Source of the DNA: Pyxicephalus adspersus
Lineage: Eukaryota; Chordata; Amphibia; Anura; Pyxicephalidae
NCBI RefSeq assembly: GCF_032062135.1
Contig: NC_092863.1
Location: 16,521,052 to 16,585,051, forward strand
Length of the DNA: 64,000 nt
Reading direction: 5' to 3'
Shown here: positions 35,709-47,247 of the stretch, one piece after another
Position numbering within the stretch: position 1 is the first letter of the stretch
How the letters are laid out: each line of letters starts with the position of its first letter
Translations under genes and position numbers: made by a program
Notes under the pieces: generated by a model
What the model was told of the DNA's origin: nothing
What the model saw: the letters and a program-made list of their open reading frames with translations, nothing else
Database searches by the model: none

Positions 35709-38700
35709 ACTACGGAGGAAAGCACGGCTATTCTTTGGCAAGATCCCATAGGGTTATATTTCATATGGGTTCTCCTGTGCTTCACAAATCCAGCCACTCA
35801 CATCATGGAGCTTTAAAAAGATCCAGCCATGGAGGACACACTGAAACTAATGGAAAATTACACATTTTTAACCAAGAAGGGCTTCAAGAGTCCCATAATG
35901 GAAGATCGTATATATACACTAAAGTAGATCCCAAAGCATTCTGCCATGGAAGCGCCCAGGTGTTTCTGCATAATGGTCATCAGAAAACATCGGACAAATG
36001 TAATGTTCCTTCAGTCACTAAATATTCATCTGGATATAAAGTACATAACAATTCAAACCAATCTGGAGCTCTGGAAAATAATAAGCATCATAAAAATATT
36101 AGTCTATTTGACTACAATCAAAAAGACACCATGAGAAATCTAAATGAAAGGCTTTTGTCCTATTTAAAAGAAGTGTACTCCTTGGAACAAGATAATGAAA
36201 GATTGGAGCACAAAATTGCAAAATGGTATGAAAACAATGCTCCCGGGAAGCCTGCAGACTATAGCCAGCACTTCGAGACAATTCTGGACCTCCAGAATCA
36301 GGTACATTATAATCCCATAATATTTGTATTTTATTCAGAACAAATATGTTACATTTTATTTATAATGGGAAAAGACGGGGGTGAGGTGTGGGAAGGGCAA
36401 GGGGAAAAAAAAGGGGTACTTCCTATTGTCCCGTAGTAGTAAAGGGTGTGTACTGTTAAGCCACCCTCTTTAGTAGCAGTAAATTAAGTGAATTGCAAAG
36501 AGAGAGCAAAGAAAGAGGTTTGAGGCTCAAAAGATATAGGTCAAATATTTAATGAATTCACATGTATTAATTTCACACACAGTAACTTCATACAAATAAA
36601 CAACAAGTAAATTGTGTATATCCCCTTGTTTTCTTGTAATTCACAGAAGTAGGGTATTGAACTAGACAGGGTAAGTACTAGCAAAATTGGTTTATATGAC
36701 CGTGTTTCTGCATATGTTCCCGACACGTTTCGCCCGGGTTGGGCTTCCTCAGGGGTATGTAACTGTATACGACCAGCGGTGATTCAGAAGAGAATCATAG
36801 TAGAAATAGTGCTTAGTACAAATAGTTCCAATTAGCAGTGCTGATGAAAGGATCGGGGTTAGGGGTTATGAGTTTGATGATGAGTCCAGTCAAGTTGTTC
36901 CAGTATATAGACTAAAGGAGTTCATATATCATCAGTTATAATAGGCTGGAATAGGTAGTTTGGAGGGTAGTCACAAGGTTTAAGGTGTAAATCTGTAGTA
37001 GCAATATTACTGATATATGGAGAGATACAGTTGAAGTTGTTTAAATATGTGGACGTTTGTCCATTATATACATCGTTTTAAATGACGATGTAATAGGTGA
37101 TAATAAAGAAGGAGAGAATTGTACACCAGCATCTGTTAGTGTTAAGGGTAAAGCTTCAAATATATCAAGCACCGCCCTACTTCTGTGAATTACAACAGAA
37201 CAAGGGGATATACACGAAACATTGTTTACTTGTTGTTTATATGTATGAAGTTACTGTGTATGAAATTATTACATGTGAATACATTATTTATTTGACCTAT
37301 AACTTTGGAGACTCAAACCTCTTTCTTTGCTCTCTCTTTGCAATTCCTTTATGTTACATTTTATACATACAACATTATTTATACATATAATTATCTCACA
37401 ATTACTCATCGCATTGGTACTTTTTACCTCTATGTTCCTAATTTTCATTTAATATCATCAGAACAATGTGATGGTAACACTCAAGCCAAAAATAAAAAGA
37501 CTTCAAATAAAAATAGTTCAGGAAGACCAGTTAGGAAGAGTGTGGGGTGTTCTTTTAAAGATTAGAATATAGTATTTGTTGTGAAGACCATCCAAAGAGC
37601 ATACAGTTCTGTTAATGTTACCCCAATCAGTGTAATGATTTAACAGCCTTTATGTACTATAGAGGTAGTGGTTTGTGTTTTAAGATAAAGGAAAAATTGT
37701 GTTTGAATAATTGACTAAAAGAGTGCATTTTAAGTAGCGTTTAAAGGTGCACTTAAAGGTTTGAGAGATTGGAGGGTACAAAACAGATATTGGGATACTC
37801 AAAAAAGGGAAGAAGGCTCATAAGAAGTCTTGAAGAAGAAAGTATAAGGAAAGAAAGAGAGTCAAATCTTATGTATGTATAATGCAGGCATTAGGGGAAA
37901 AGGGACTGCAGATGGAAGGATTTGGAAAAAAGGGAGAAAATTTTTTGGGATAGTCATTTGAATTGTACCTAGAAAATCAGTAGGCTTGTAAAGCTGACAG
38001 AGAACATTAGCAAGAACATTAGCAAGAACATCAAAAGAAGAAGTGTAAATGAGTTATAAATGTTTTAACGTTTGCTGGATCTATCAGGTTCACCCATAAT
38101 AAACTAATATCTCCAGCCTCCAGCTTTAAAAAATGAGGCCCAATATATTCACTTTGATAAGTTATGGAGAGCTGTTCAATAACCCAACTTATTTTCTACT
38201 AGTTATTTTAGATTCTCAATAGAAGCCAGCATTTAGGATCTGCTGATTTAACATATTGCTATCCAAAAACACATATGGCATGGCACTTTAATTACTTAAG
38301 AAGCATTCACAGTTTTTTTTTTTCCCAGTTATTATTTTGCTTTACAAGAAATGCTTCTGTAAAAAACTAGCCTTTTCCAAAATGTGAAATGTGCATTAAT
38401 GGTACAAATTATATGATCTATGTCTTACAGATCTCAACAGCCTTTAAAAACAATGTGAGAATCATCAGGAATATTGACAATTCTAAATTCAATGTTAATG
38501 ACTACAATAACAAGTAAGTTGATGCTGTAATGCTAGGAAATAATAAGCAAAACAAAAAAGAATATATAAGTAAATTTGGAATTTCAATACAGAGACAAAT
38601 GGCTGGACCCAAAAATATTATATGTGACTTGATCCCCAAAACAGATAATCTATATATAATCATTATTCATCAGTATTAAAGATGTAAATAGTTTAGCTTT

Positions 38701-41700
38701 TTTCATACCTCTAGACTATCAGGTTAATCACCTATTAAAGATTTATAAACTAAGTTGTAATGCAACTGATTCAATTTAGGTGATGTATACATTTGGGTAA
38801 ATTTTCTTTCTAATGTTGACCTTCTTATATTTTGATGAAGGTATGAGATGGAGCTTAGTATGAGACGCAGTATCGATGCTGATGTGACTCGGCAGCGTGG
38901 TATTTTGGAAGGGTATAATGACCAGATAGTCATGCTAGAATCGGAGGTTGACAAACTTCAAGGAGAGATGTTGAAGATAAGAAGGGACAGTGAGCAGGTG
39001 ATGTATGAAAAACCCTAAATATAACTTAGATGACCATAGTCAAGCATTAATTTTGATTACTTTTATTAACTTGTAACCTTCTCTAATGTAGGGGATAAAC
39101 TCATTAACTTCTCAGCTTGGAACAAGAGTCAGTGTGGAAGTAGAAGCTTCTCCATCTTCTGATCTCAAAAAAGCATTGTCTGGTATTCGAGATGAATATG
39201 AGAAACTAATGGAGGAGAGCCTGAGGGACCTTGAAAATATTTTCCGGCAACGGGTAAATTACTTATTATGTAATGAAATGCAATAATTTTTAGCGTTAGC
39301 TCATAACTAAACTATCTAGGTCTACCTGGCACTTTAGGGTGACTTTAGGGTGACTTTAACCTCCCTAGCGGCCTAATTCCGTGCAAATTTCCATGCAAAA
39401 AGCAGTAAATTTTTTTGCATTGAAATGTATTTTTCATTGTAGGCTATAATTCTTAGGCATACCTCACCAATATTTATTAAATTTATTACATTTAATAATA
39501 AACTTTAAATACCAAAACAAAAAAATCTGTTAAAAAAAGTAAAAAAAAAATATTTAAACATGTAATGAAGGTGTACAGTAGCATGTAAAATGTATATATA
39601 ATATAATTAAATATATTTTATGTGAATTTCTGTGTGTTGGACTCAATACAGCTATTTTGTGTTGAATCCAATACAAAATTTTTTGAATTTTACGCCGATC
39701 CACCTGCTGGAACCGATGCATTCACTGACGTCAACGGAAAACCCCGGAGATCTTTGCTGCATTCGCCAGCTGGAGATCGAGGAGGAAAGACGTGTCCCCA
39801 GGACCTGCAGGGACCAGATGGATGACGGGGACATCAAGGGAGCAAGGTAAGTGGGGTTTTTTCCTAGTTAAAAGCTACCCCGAGTGTGATTCTGGAATAC
39901 CTATTTTTGCCTGGAAAATCCACGCCGAGTCACACTCGGGAATACCGCTAGGGGTGTTAAGTTTGAATTCTTTATTTGTCTAAAATAATTTTGTCAGTAA
40001 AGATACTATAGGCTGCTATGTAATTGTTTCTGCCAACTGTTATAACACAGAAACCTTATGGACTTTTTCATGTCATCAGTATTGCCAAAATCAGAATAAT
40101 TCTGTGACAGCTTAGTAGGGGATTGAATTTAGATGACAGCAGATAATAATCACACTTACCTCTTCCTCAATAAAGCGCAGGCACATGCGGGCAGTTCTGA
40201 CTCAGGGGGTGCCTGCCCTGCCAAGCTTCATCAGTTTCGCCCATCCCACCAGCAAATCAGGAAATAGCCTGTTAATCATCCCTGACTATTTAGCTAGTTC
40301 AGACACAGCACACAGTGTTTGTGCAACGTGTCTCCACTAGTGCCGAGAACCCTACCTTTGCTGAACAAGTTCCTGTACACCTATTGCGTGATTCAGTGTT
40401 TCCTCTGTCCAGCTCCTGTGTTAATGCACAGTCTGTTCCAGTGTTCCTCTCTGTCTGTGGTTTTTCCTGTATCACCTGTGCCTCCTGTAGCTTCCAGTGT
40501 CTCCTGTATTCCCTGTGTCCGCAGTGGCTTCTGTGTCACTGGTGTCTATTTCCTGGATCCCTGGTATTTGACCCCTTGCTTGTGACCTTACCTCTCTTGC
40601 TTGCTGCCTGCCTTGACTCCGGCCTTCCTTGGCAATTCTTCTGCCTAGTGATTTGGTATCGTGTATTTTCCTGGCCACCCAAGGACCGCAACCTTGCAGT
40701 AACCAGCAGCGCAAACTCCTCACCACTAGAGGCATTGGTGAAGAGCTGGGTACTGCTTATACTCTGTGCCTTGGCCCTTCTCAAGGCTCATACCATTTCT
40801 ATGCAAGCTGTAGTGCCCCCTAGTGGCCCTGTCTGCCCAAGCGTGACAATATCTAACTGTTGGTCCAAGGAAAGTTGAATATCTTTTTTCGATAACATTA
40901 TTCTTACATGGAGAATTCCTAATTTTTATTCCTTTTTTACAAAGCAATAGTTGGGTATTAGGTATAGTTGGTAGACTTCCAATGCCAAGAAAGTCAGTAT
41001 TTGAAAATTTATATTAAAAAAAAAATCCATACACTCACTAGGGCATTGCCCAGCAGATAAAGGAATGTTATTGGGAGGCAATAATTATTCTTTTTATTAC
41101 TGAAATGCAAATCTGTTTCTGCAATATAGTTAACCTTCTTTACATATTGCTCAGATTTTTTTTCTTTGCAGAGTAAGAAGCTGAATCATCAACTAGCATT
41201 TGGCTCTGAACGGTTGCAATCAGCTCATACTGAACCTATTGATGTAAAACATTCTTTGCTAATGATGGAGATTGAACTGCAGAGTGAACAAAACATGGTA
41301 GGATAAATCATCTCCTTATATCACAGCGAGAAAAGCAGCTTATGCTTCCAATAAAGTAAAACAGATACTATGTAGATTTGAAATATTACAAAATATGAGA
41401 ATTCTGATCATCCTGCAACTTGGGACAGTACATTACCTGTCCATACTGCACAACTGTATTATTACAATGTAATTATTACATATATAATATATTATTTATA
41501 TATTAATGTATTATGTGCCTACCTCATTTACCATTTTACAATATTATACTTGTTTTGTTTGAAGTTATATACTAGTCAAGTCAAGTATTCTTAAAAAAAA
41601 CTTAATTGCCTAAAAAGAATAATAAAAAAATAATTAATTCTATTTATGCAAACCAGAAGAATAAAATCTTGTGTAATTGCATATCAATTGTGAAAAGATT

Positions 41701-43212
41701 GTGAAATATTACTCATATGCTACAATCATGCTATATATTAACTATAGACCTCATGGTAACTGTAATCTAGATATCAACTCTGGAGGACACACTGGTGGAG
41801 AAACAAGCTTACTATGTTTCTGAGTTTGCTCAGCTACAAGATATGATTCAAAGCACTGAAAACCAATTGGATAAGATTCGAACTGAGCTGGAAATCCAGA
41901 ATGGGGAATATGAGCGTCTCCTGGATAATAAAACATATCTGGAACAAGAGATTGCAATATACCAATGTCTACTGGATGAAAATGGTTTACAGTAAGTAGA
42001 CCTACTATACACAAAAAAAATACATACAATGAGGTTACAATTAAGGAAAGTCATATGTAACAGTGATTAGTACTGTATCTCCTTAGATATAAGAAGCTAA
42101 ACCTAAAGGAAAAAGTAGATCTTGTCCTTTCCAAAAGTTACTCTAAGAGCATCCCAGTTTAATATTTAGACCTCTTGCTACATTATTGAAACAACATGGA
42201 CATTTAACAAGCAAGAAGATATTCGAAAAGTACAGTCCCTGCAAATTTATATGCAGATTTTATTATTCATCCATAATGCTCTTTAAACTATCGTTGGCAG
42301 GCTTATATAGACCAAATAAAAAGACTTTACATAAACTCTACCTGGATGCTCCCAACAACAAAAGAAACGTAAGTTCCCAGTCATTTTTCCTTGGATCCTA
42401 CAAAAACCTAAGGACTTTCTCCTCCATATTACAGTGCAATGACCTGCACGTGGCCCCTTAGGTAAAGGACGTAAAATCATATATTCTTCCGTACTCGAAA
42501 ATGCCGGGAAATTCACAGGAGAGGCTCATATTAAATTAAATAAGTACACCCTAACAATATAGCTTGTATTTTATTTTGTAATTGAATTTAGCGTCAAGAA
42601 ATTGTCCAGTTTGATAGTTGGTTTGACATTCAGTATTCAGTTAGTATTTATTCAATGGATCAGTGACTGATTTCATAACATAGTAGGGCATTTTCAATTT
42701 TCAATTGCAATGTGGATTTTCACTGAAGAATACCCAATCCTGTAAAGGAAATATTACAATTAAACATAGAATTTTTGCTTGAATAAAATTGGATTTATTT
42801 AAATCAACGATAGTAAGACAAATATTAAATACCAGTGTTCACAATGCTTTATCTTCTCTTGGCTAAGCAAAGGATTTGTGCCAACAGTAAAGTATATGGG
42901 CATAGTACATAGTAATACTAATAATTTGTGCATTTTATACTTGCAGAGTTCCTGAAAGTCTTCCCACAAGTAATCAGATTGGTGAGTATGTTAGAGTGAA
43001 CATAAACTCTCCCTGACTTCACTTTCATCTATGTAAAAACTACTTTTTAAGCATTTTTCTTCTGGAACAGGCCCCACAACCCCCACTTTAGCAATTTGAT
43101 GACAATGTTGGTAAGTTTGCTTTAAGCATCTGCTAACTTCTTTTTTACTTTCTGTTTTGCAGAACAAAATTCAAATGAGGACATGAAGGATGAAGTCAAT
43201 ACAGAAGACTAA
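35705..43212 (+). CDS. Type I keratin K4, divergent rod, acidic tail
   Basis: Exons are 35705-36301, 38431-38513, 38841-38997, 39092-39253, 41172-41297, 41771-41991, 42947-42981 and 43163-43212, for 476 aa, with frame intact. I chose the ATG at 35705 (ATCACCATGA) because the frame has no earlier ATG downstream of the TATA box. The head is about 137 residues with 17 His, less regular than in K3 or K5. The rod starts NQKDTMRNLNERLLSYLKEV. It departs from the family in two conserved places: exon 2 reads IDNSKFNVNDYNN where relatives read IDNARLAADDF, and the helix-termination motif is IYQCLLDENG rather than TYRxLLEGE. The tail of 28 residues is acidic (NEDMKDEVNTED), with no His and no terminal Cys. 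All splice sites are sound, so it looks functional but fast-evolving. Introns are long because of inserted elements. Confidence 0.9.
36491..37345. mobile_element. Long-inverted-repeat transposon in K4 intron 1
   Basis: The left edge AATTGCAAAGAGAGAGCAAA is matched exactly by the reverse complement of the right edge near 37326-37345. The arms are about 200 bp and share ACTTCATAC, AACAAGTAAA and CAAGGGGATATACAC-type blocks. Inside the left half is a conserved core, CGTTTCGCCCGGGTTGGGCT, also found inverted in the copy at 16798-17150. No transposase is present. Confidence 0.75.
39360..39956. mobile_element. TTAA-target MITE in K4 intron 4
   Basis: TTAA occurs at 39356-39359 and 39957-39960. The ends are inverted: CCTCCCTAGCGGCC on the left, and CACCCCTAGCGGTATTCCC on the reverse complement of the right. 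The 597-bp body has a CCCCGAGTGTGA segment repeated in inverted form near the right end. It has the layout of a piggyBac-type non-autonomous element. It is a different family from the one at 10217-11404. Confidence 0.75.
40130..40860. repeat. CT-rich repeat block in K4 intron 4
   Basis: About 730 bp of CT-rich sequence has repeated CCTGTGT and CCTGCC motifs. It includes CTTGCTTGCTGCCTGCCTTG, similar in composition to 10980-11080. Many overlapping frames arise from the skewed base use, but none has a recognised domain. It is probably a retroelement LTR fragment. Exact borders are not clear. Confidence 0.45.
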
Positions 43213-43633
43213 TGAAATGCATCTTATCAAGAGATTTATTATCCATTTATCCATTATTCCTATCCGTTACTATTATCCAACCACATCAATATTTTAGAGA
43301 TACAAACTAATTATTCTATTCTATTTCATTTTTTTTTCAAAGATGGCATTCAGTATGTGATGATTGTTGTAGGTGACTTGCAATATCCATTTGGTGGTCA
43401 AGGAACCACCAAGTTCAGGACAAGTCTGGTAAAGGAGCCAAAACTACTTTGGTCCGGGTCAGATGAGTCTTTATTAGTTAATGAAAAATAGAGACTTTGT
43501 ACATTGCAAGCCAATGTGCATTAGAATATTGACAGCTGTTATATGACTGGTTGCTACACTTCAACCTATCCATATTTCAGCATTAAAGTTTTGAAGTCTG
43601 ACTAATGGAAGTGTTTATTGCAGGTTTTGCAGA

Positions 43634-43639
43634 AATAAA
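43634..43639 (+). terminator. Possible polyadenylation signal of K4
   Basis: AATAAA lies about 420 bp after the K4 stop. The variant ATTAAA at 43582-43587 is an alternative. Confidence 0.4.
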
Positions 43640-44794
43640 GAAGTTTGTGGCAGAATGTAGGTTGATCAGAGCGGGGCAAAGCAAAGTCCCATTTTTTAAA
43701 AAAATGATGGAATGTGTGTGGTGAAAAAAGAAAAATATGATTTATGAATAATAAGCAAATACATCAGGGTCATTTTATCCACAAGGGCTTCCTGGGGAAA
43801 TCATAAAATCAGTGGATCAAAACAAATCCAAATGTGGCCCATGAAATAATTATGGCACGTTTCCCAAACTAGATTCGCGCTACCTGTATAATGACCACAA
43901 ACAGAATATATTTATTATGTCCCATTTTATAAGGACATTTTATTTTTTATAAAAATAGAGTATAACCCTGTTAAAAAAAAATTACAGGTGTCATAATATA
44001 GGCCCTCTGGACTGTGTAATTTTGCCCATTTGGGCTAAGTAACAGGTTCTCCTCAAAGAAGAAGCTCACACACAGTGATGCTCATCTTTTGTCTGAGTTT
44101 ATCTTTGTTACAGCTCTACCATCAGGTTAATTTGTGCTTCTCTCCCCTCCCATGATAGGGTTCAGAGCCTACAATCGGCCATTGGCCCAAGCTCTGCATT
44201 GTAGAAGGTAATCACATGCTCCTGTATGCTCTTTCTAAATAAAGCATAAACATAAAAATTTGTGAGTAGGTAAGTCTTTTATAGCAGAAAGGTCAGGTGA
44301 GGTCCTTTCTGTAATAAAATAAACTTACCTGCCTGATTGCCAGCTGTTTTGATTGGCCAGACCCAGATGCCGCAACTCCTGAGCAGGGGAATACCCAGCA
44401 TTTCCTGGCACCCGAAAAAAGATTGGGAACAGGCAAGTATGTTTTATTGCATAAGGGATATAATCTGTCTCCACAATAAAAAAAACCCTACCTGCTCAAA
44501 GCAGTTGCCAATAAATACCCTTTCTTATGTAGATTATACATTGCTTTGTATCTCTAGTATATTTAGCTATTGGTCTATGTATAAAGTGGTATTTGGCTGT
44601 TTAGGCCACTACTCCAGACTAATTTCATATTAATTCAGCGGACTGAAAAATCCAGGGCTCTTTTCATGGCAATACTATCACATCAGTATAAATGTATGTC
44701 CCGTAATCAATTTTTAAAAAAATAGAATACCCCAAAGAATCCTACTTTCCTATAGCCTGGATGGATTACGCAGATTATGAGATCCCCAGGTAAA
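43640..44794. other. K4 3' flank, no recognised gene
   Basis: AT-rich. A short G+C-richer stretch near 44310-44430 (AACTTACCTGCCTGATTGCC) looks like a repeat fragment. Nothing else is defensible. Confidence 0.4.
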
Positions 44795-45290
44795 CTACAG
44801 GTAGTCCCTGGGTTAAGGACATCTGACATAGGAACGCCTCCTAGATACGAACGGGGCTTCCCTACTCGCTCTGTGCCATATGAAGGCTTGGAGGGGGAAG
44901 GGGCAGTTTGCATGACTTGCAGAAGGAATCTTTTGCTAAACACAGCTGAGGTTGTGGGTGATGCAAGGCCTTCTGCACCCTCTTGTAACTCTTTAATGAC
45001 AAAGACAAACTGCATTTGTTTCTTTCTGCATATCAAAGGACAATTTGATCCAGATGTTAATGAATGTCTGGGCTCCATAAAGATTTTTCTTTTTTTTTGC
45101 TTTGTTTGTGATTAACTCATAGTGAGGATTTTATACAATAACGGACACCTCACTGTCTAAAAATATGTTAAAACAAATATCTGTCCTAATTGCATTTATT
45201 AAACCAATGTACCTGCCCTGACTTACACACAAATTCAACTTAAGAACAGACCCACAGTCCCTATGTATGTAACTCGGGGACTGCCTGTAG
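44795..45290. mobile_element. DNA transposon remnant with CTACAGG inverted ends
   Basis: The left end reads CTACAGGTAGTCCCTGGGTT. The reverse complement of the right end reads CTACAGGCAGTCCCCGAGTT. The body of about 500 bp lacks a transposase. Superfamily not assigned. Confidence 0.65.
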
Positions 45291-46795
45291 TAAGTCCCCT
45301 TTCCTACTGTTCACATTTCTGCTTTCCTTGATATTAAACTTTTGGCAACTTAGTATCCTGACCAGAAACCCTCTAATATTTGATTGATGTAATTGATGTG
45401 TATTTGATTGGAGATTGATGAAATTCCCATAAAAAAGTGAGATTTTATTACCATACAATTCAATCAACATACTTCCCCAGCCCCCTGCAGTGTACATTAT
45501 ATAATGATTGATTCTTTTATATTCTTCTAAATTAAAATGGTCCTGATGTGTTTGGTATTAATGGTTTTAATGACTTTTGGATTGTAAATGTGTACTGTAA
45601 GTTACCTGGTCATACCGTTGCCCACTTCCTTCTGCCTAATGCCTCGGCTCTCATGGAGCCACAATGCAGGCATACCAGTCAACTTACTGTAAAGTCAAAG
45701 AAGAAATGTGCAAATTAGTTTGCACAGCTATCCCTTAGTGAGCTCCACCGGGGAGGACCAAAGTCAGGAGACAGGAGCCCACTGTTTGCTACATCCGCCA
45801 CTATAAACACATTGGTTTGCATGCCTTGGTGTTTAAATGGAGGCACAGATTTGTCTACATGCCTTCCAAACATAATGAAGCATCTGGCTTGTAACCAAAG
45901 GATATGGATGGGTGAATATGGATTGCCAATTGCTAGAAAACAGAAGCACTTCAGTCACAAGAAGTGGAAGTCAACTTTATGTCATATGCTAGAGAGCAGA
46001 GCCAACACAATACATTCCAAAGAAAATATTTATTTAAACACAGGAGCAACCATGAGTAACAGGAGTCTAATGCAGAACAATTACAGCAGAAACGTCCACA
46101 ACTTGCTACAAGACAAACATGGTAGATGACTTATTCTCCAATTGTTATATGTATTTTATGCTATATTCCCAGTCTTATGTATAATTACAATGCATGAAGG
46201 TGTGGGTGTTTGTACTTAATTATAGTTATCTGTTTACTCCTGGTCTGTCACAAAAAACCCCTGGGAGGATTGCAAATGTTACCATTGGAGCCCTCAAGAA
46301 ATAATACAAAATTGGGCCGCTTTCACCAGGAGAATGTAGAGATAAATTATACCAGCACTTGGAGATGGATATATGACAGGGCATAAGGAGTGGGGTGATA
46401 GCCCCGCCATGATTGCCTGATACCTAGTTAAATGGCACCTGCTGTGCTTCCCCAACAATGCCAGAATTTCTACATTTGGAGTTTCAATTAATTACTGGAG
46501 TTTGAATCAACCAATCCCAAGCTAGGGTAATGTGTCAGCCAATAGGTGTCTTACAAATCACGTCTGTTAGCCAATCCAAAGTATCCAATGAGGCCTAATG
46601 ATTAGGAGTCAGGGAATGGAAGTGAAGTAGGAAAATGGAGAAGCAGTTGTACCCTGTAAAACAGGTAGCTATAAAATAGTGGGTCATATATATGCAGGTA
46701 TTGTTATTGTGTTCTTATGCTGTATTGTAGTTGAAAGTCTTTACGTATTAACAATAATCTATTCTTTTACTTGTATTATTTGTGATTTGAGTTCC
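45291..46795. other. Intergenic, no recognised gene
   Basis: Mixed sequence with one 105-codon frame (45812-46129) of no recognised domain. No RNA gene or element border is clear. Confidence 0.4.
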
Positions 46796-46822
46796 TATAT
46801 ATATATATATATATATATATAT
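46796..46822. repeat. (TA)n microsatellite
   Basis: An uninterrupted TA dinucleotide run of about 27 bp. Confidence 0.9.
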
Positions 46823-47098
46823 TGCTGTGTATTTGTTTCTTGATTAAAATGTTTGAGTGACTTGCTATTATTTGTGTATGATCTTTTATTTGCAGGATAT
46901 ATATGCATGGGTATGGTTGTATAATATTCATATATTACCAATTATCAATCCACAGTAGCCATTGGAGCATATCTGCTGACTCTTTTCTATTCTATGTTGA
47001 GGTGTTCACCATTTATATTGGAACATAAAGTCTAATCTCACAGGTCCCTGTTGGACATTTAATTAATAAATAATATTTATTATTTTGACTTTCATATT

Positions 47099-47247
47099 CG
47101 ATATGACACCTGTTATGACATGTGATGTGCCTATTTGACATATGACAACCCTATGTGACATATGACACCTTTAGTGACATGTGATGTCCCTATGTGACAT
47201 ATGGCACTCCTTTGTGACATATAACACCCGTCATGACATGTGACATC
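47099..47247. repeat. Degenerate short tandem repeat (GTGACATATGACACC-like)
   Basis: Roughly eight imperfect units alternate TGACATATGACA and TGACATGTGATG with CCTATG/CCTTTG spacers, period about 18-20 bp. It abuts the retroelement beginning at 47248. Confidence 0.75.

Noticed and set aside
40315..40878. 187-codon frame with hydrophobic, Cys-rich translation
   Set aside because: It follows from the CT-rich composition of a repeat block in a K4 intron. It starts with a non-ATG codon and has no known domain.
46052..46129. ACCATGAG start followed by a Ser/Asn-rich short frame, resembling a keratin head start
   Set aside because: It is only about 25 codons, lacks His-Gly repeats and a helix start, and has no other keratin exon downstream. 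Chance resemblance is likelier than a pseudogene.
47099..47247. CRISPR-like array
   Set aside because: The units are imperfect, contiguous and lack unique spacers. In vertebrate DNA this is a degenerate tandem repeat.
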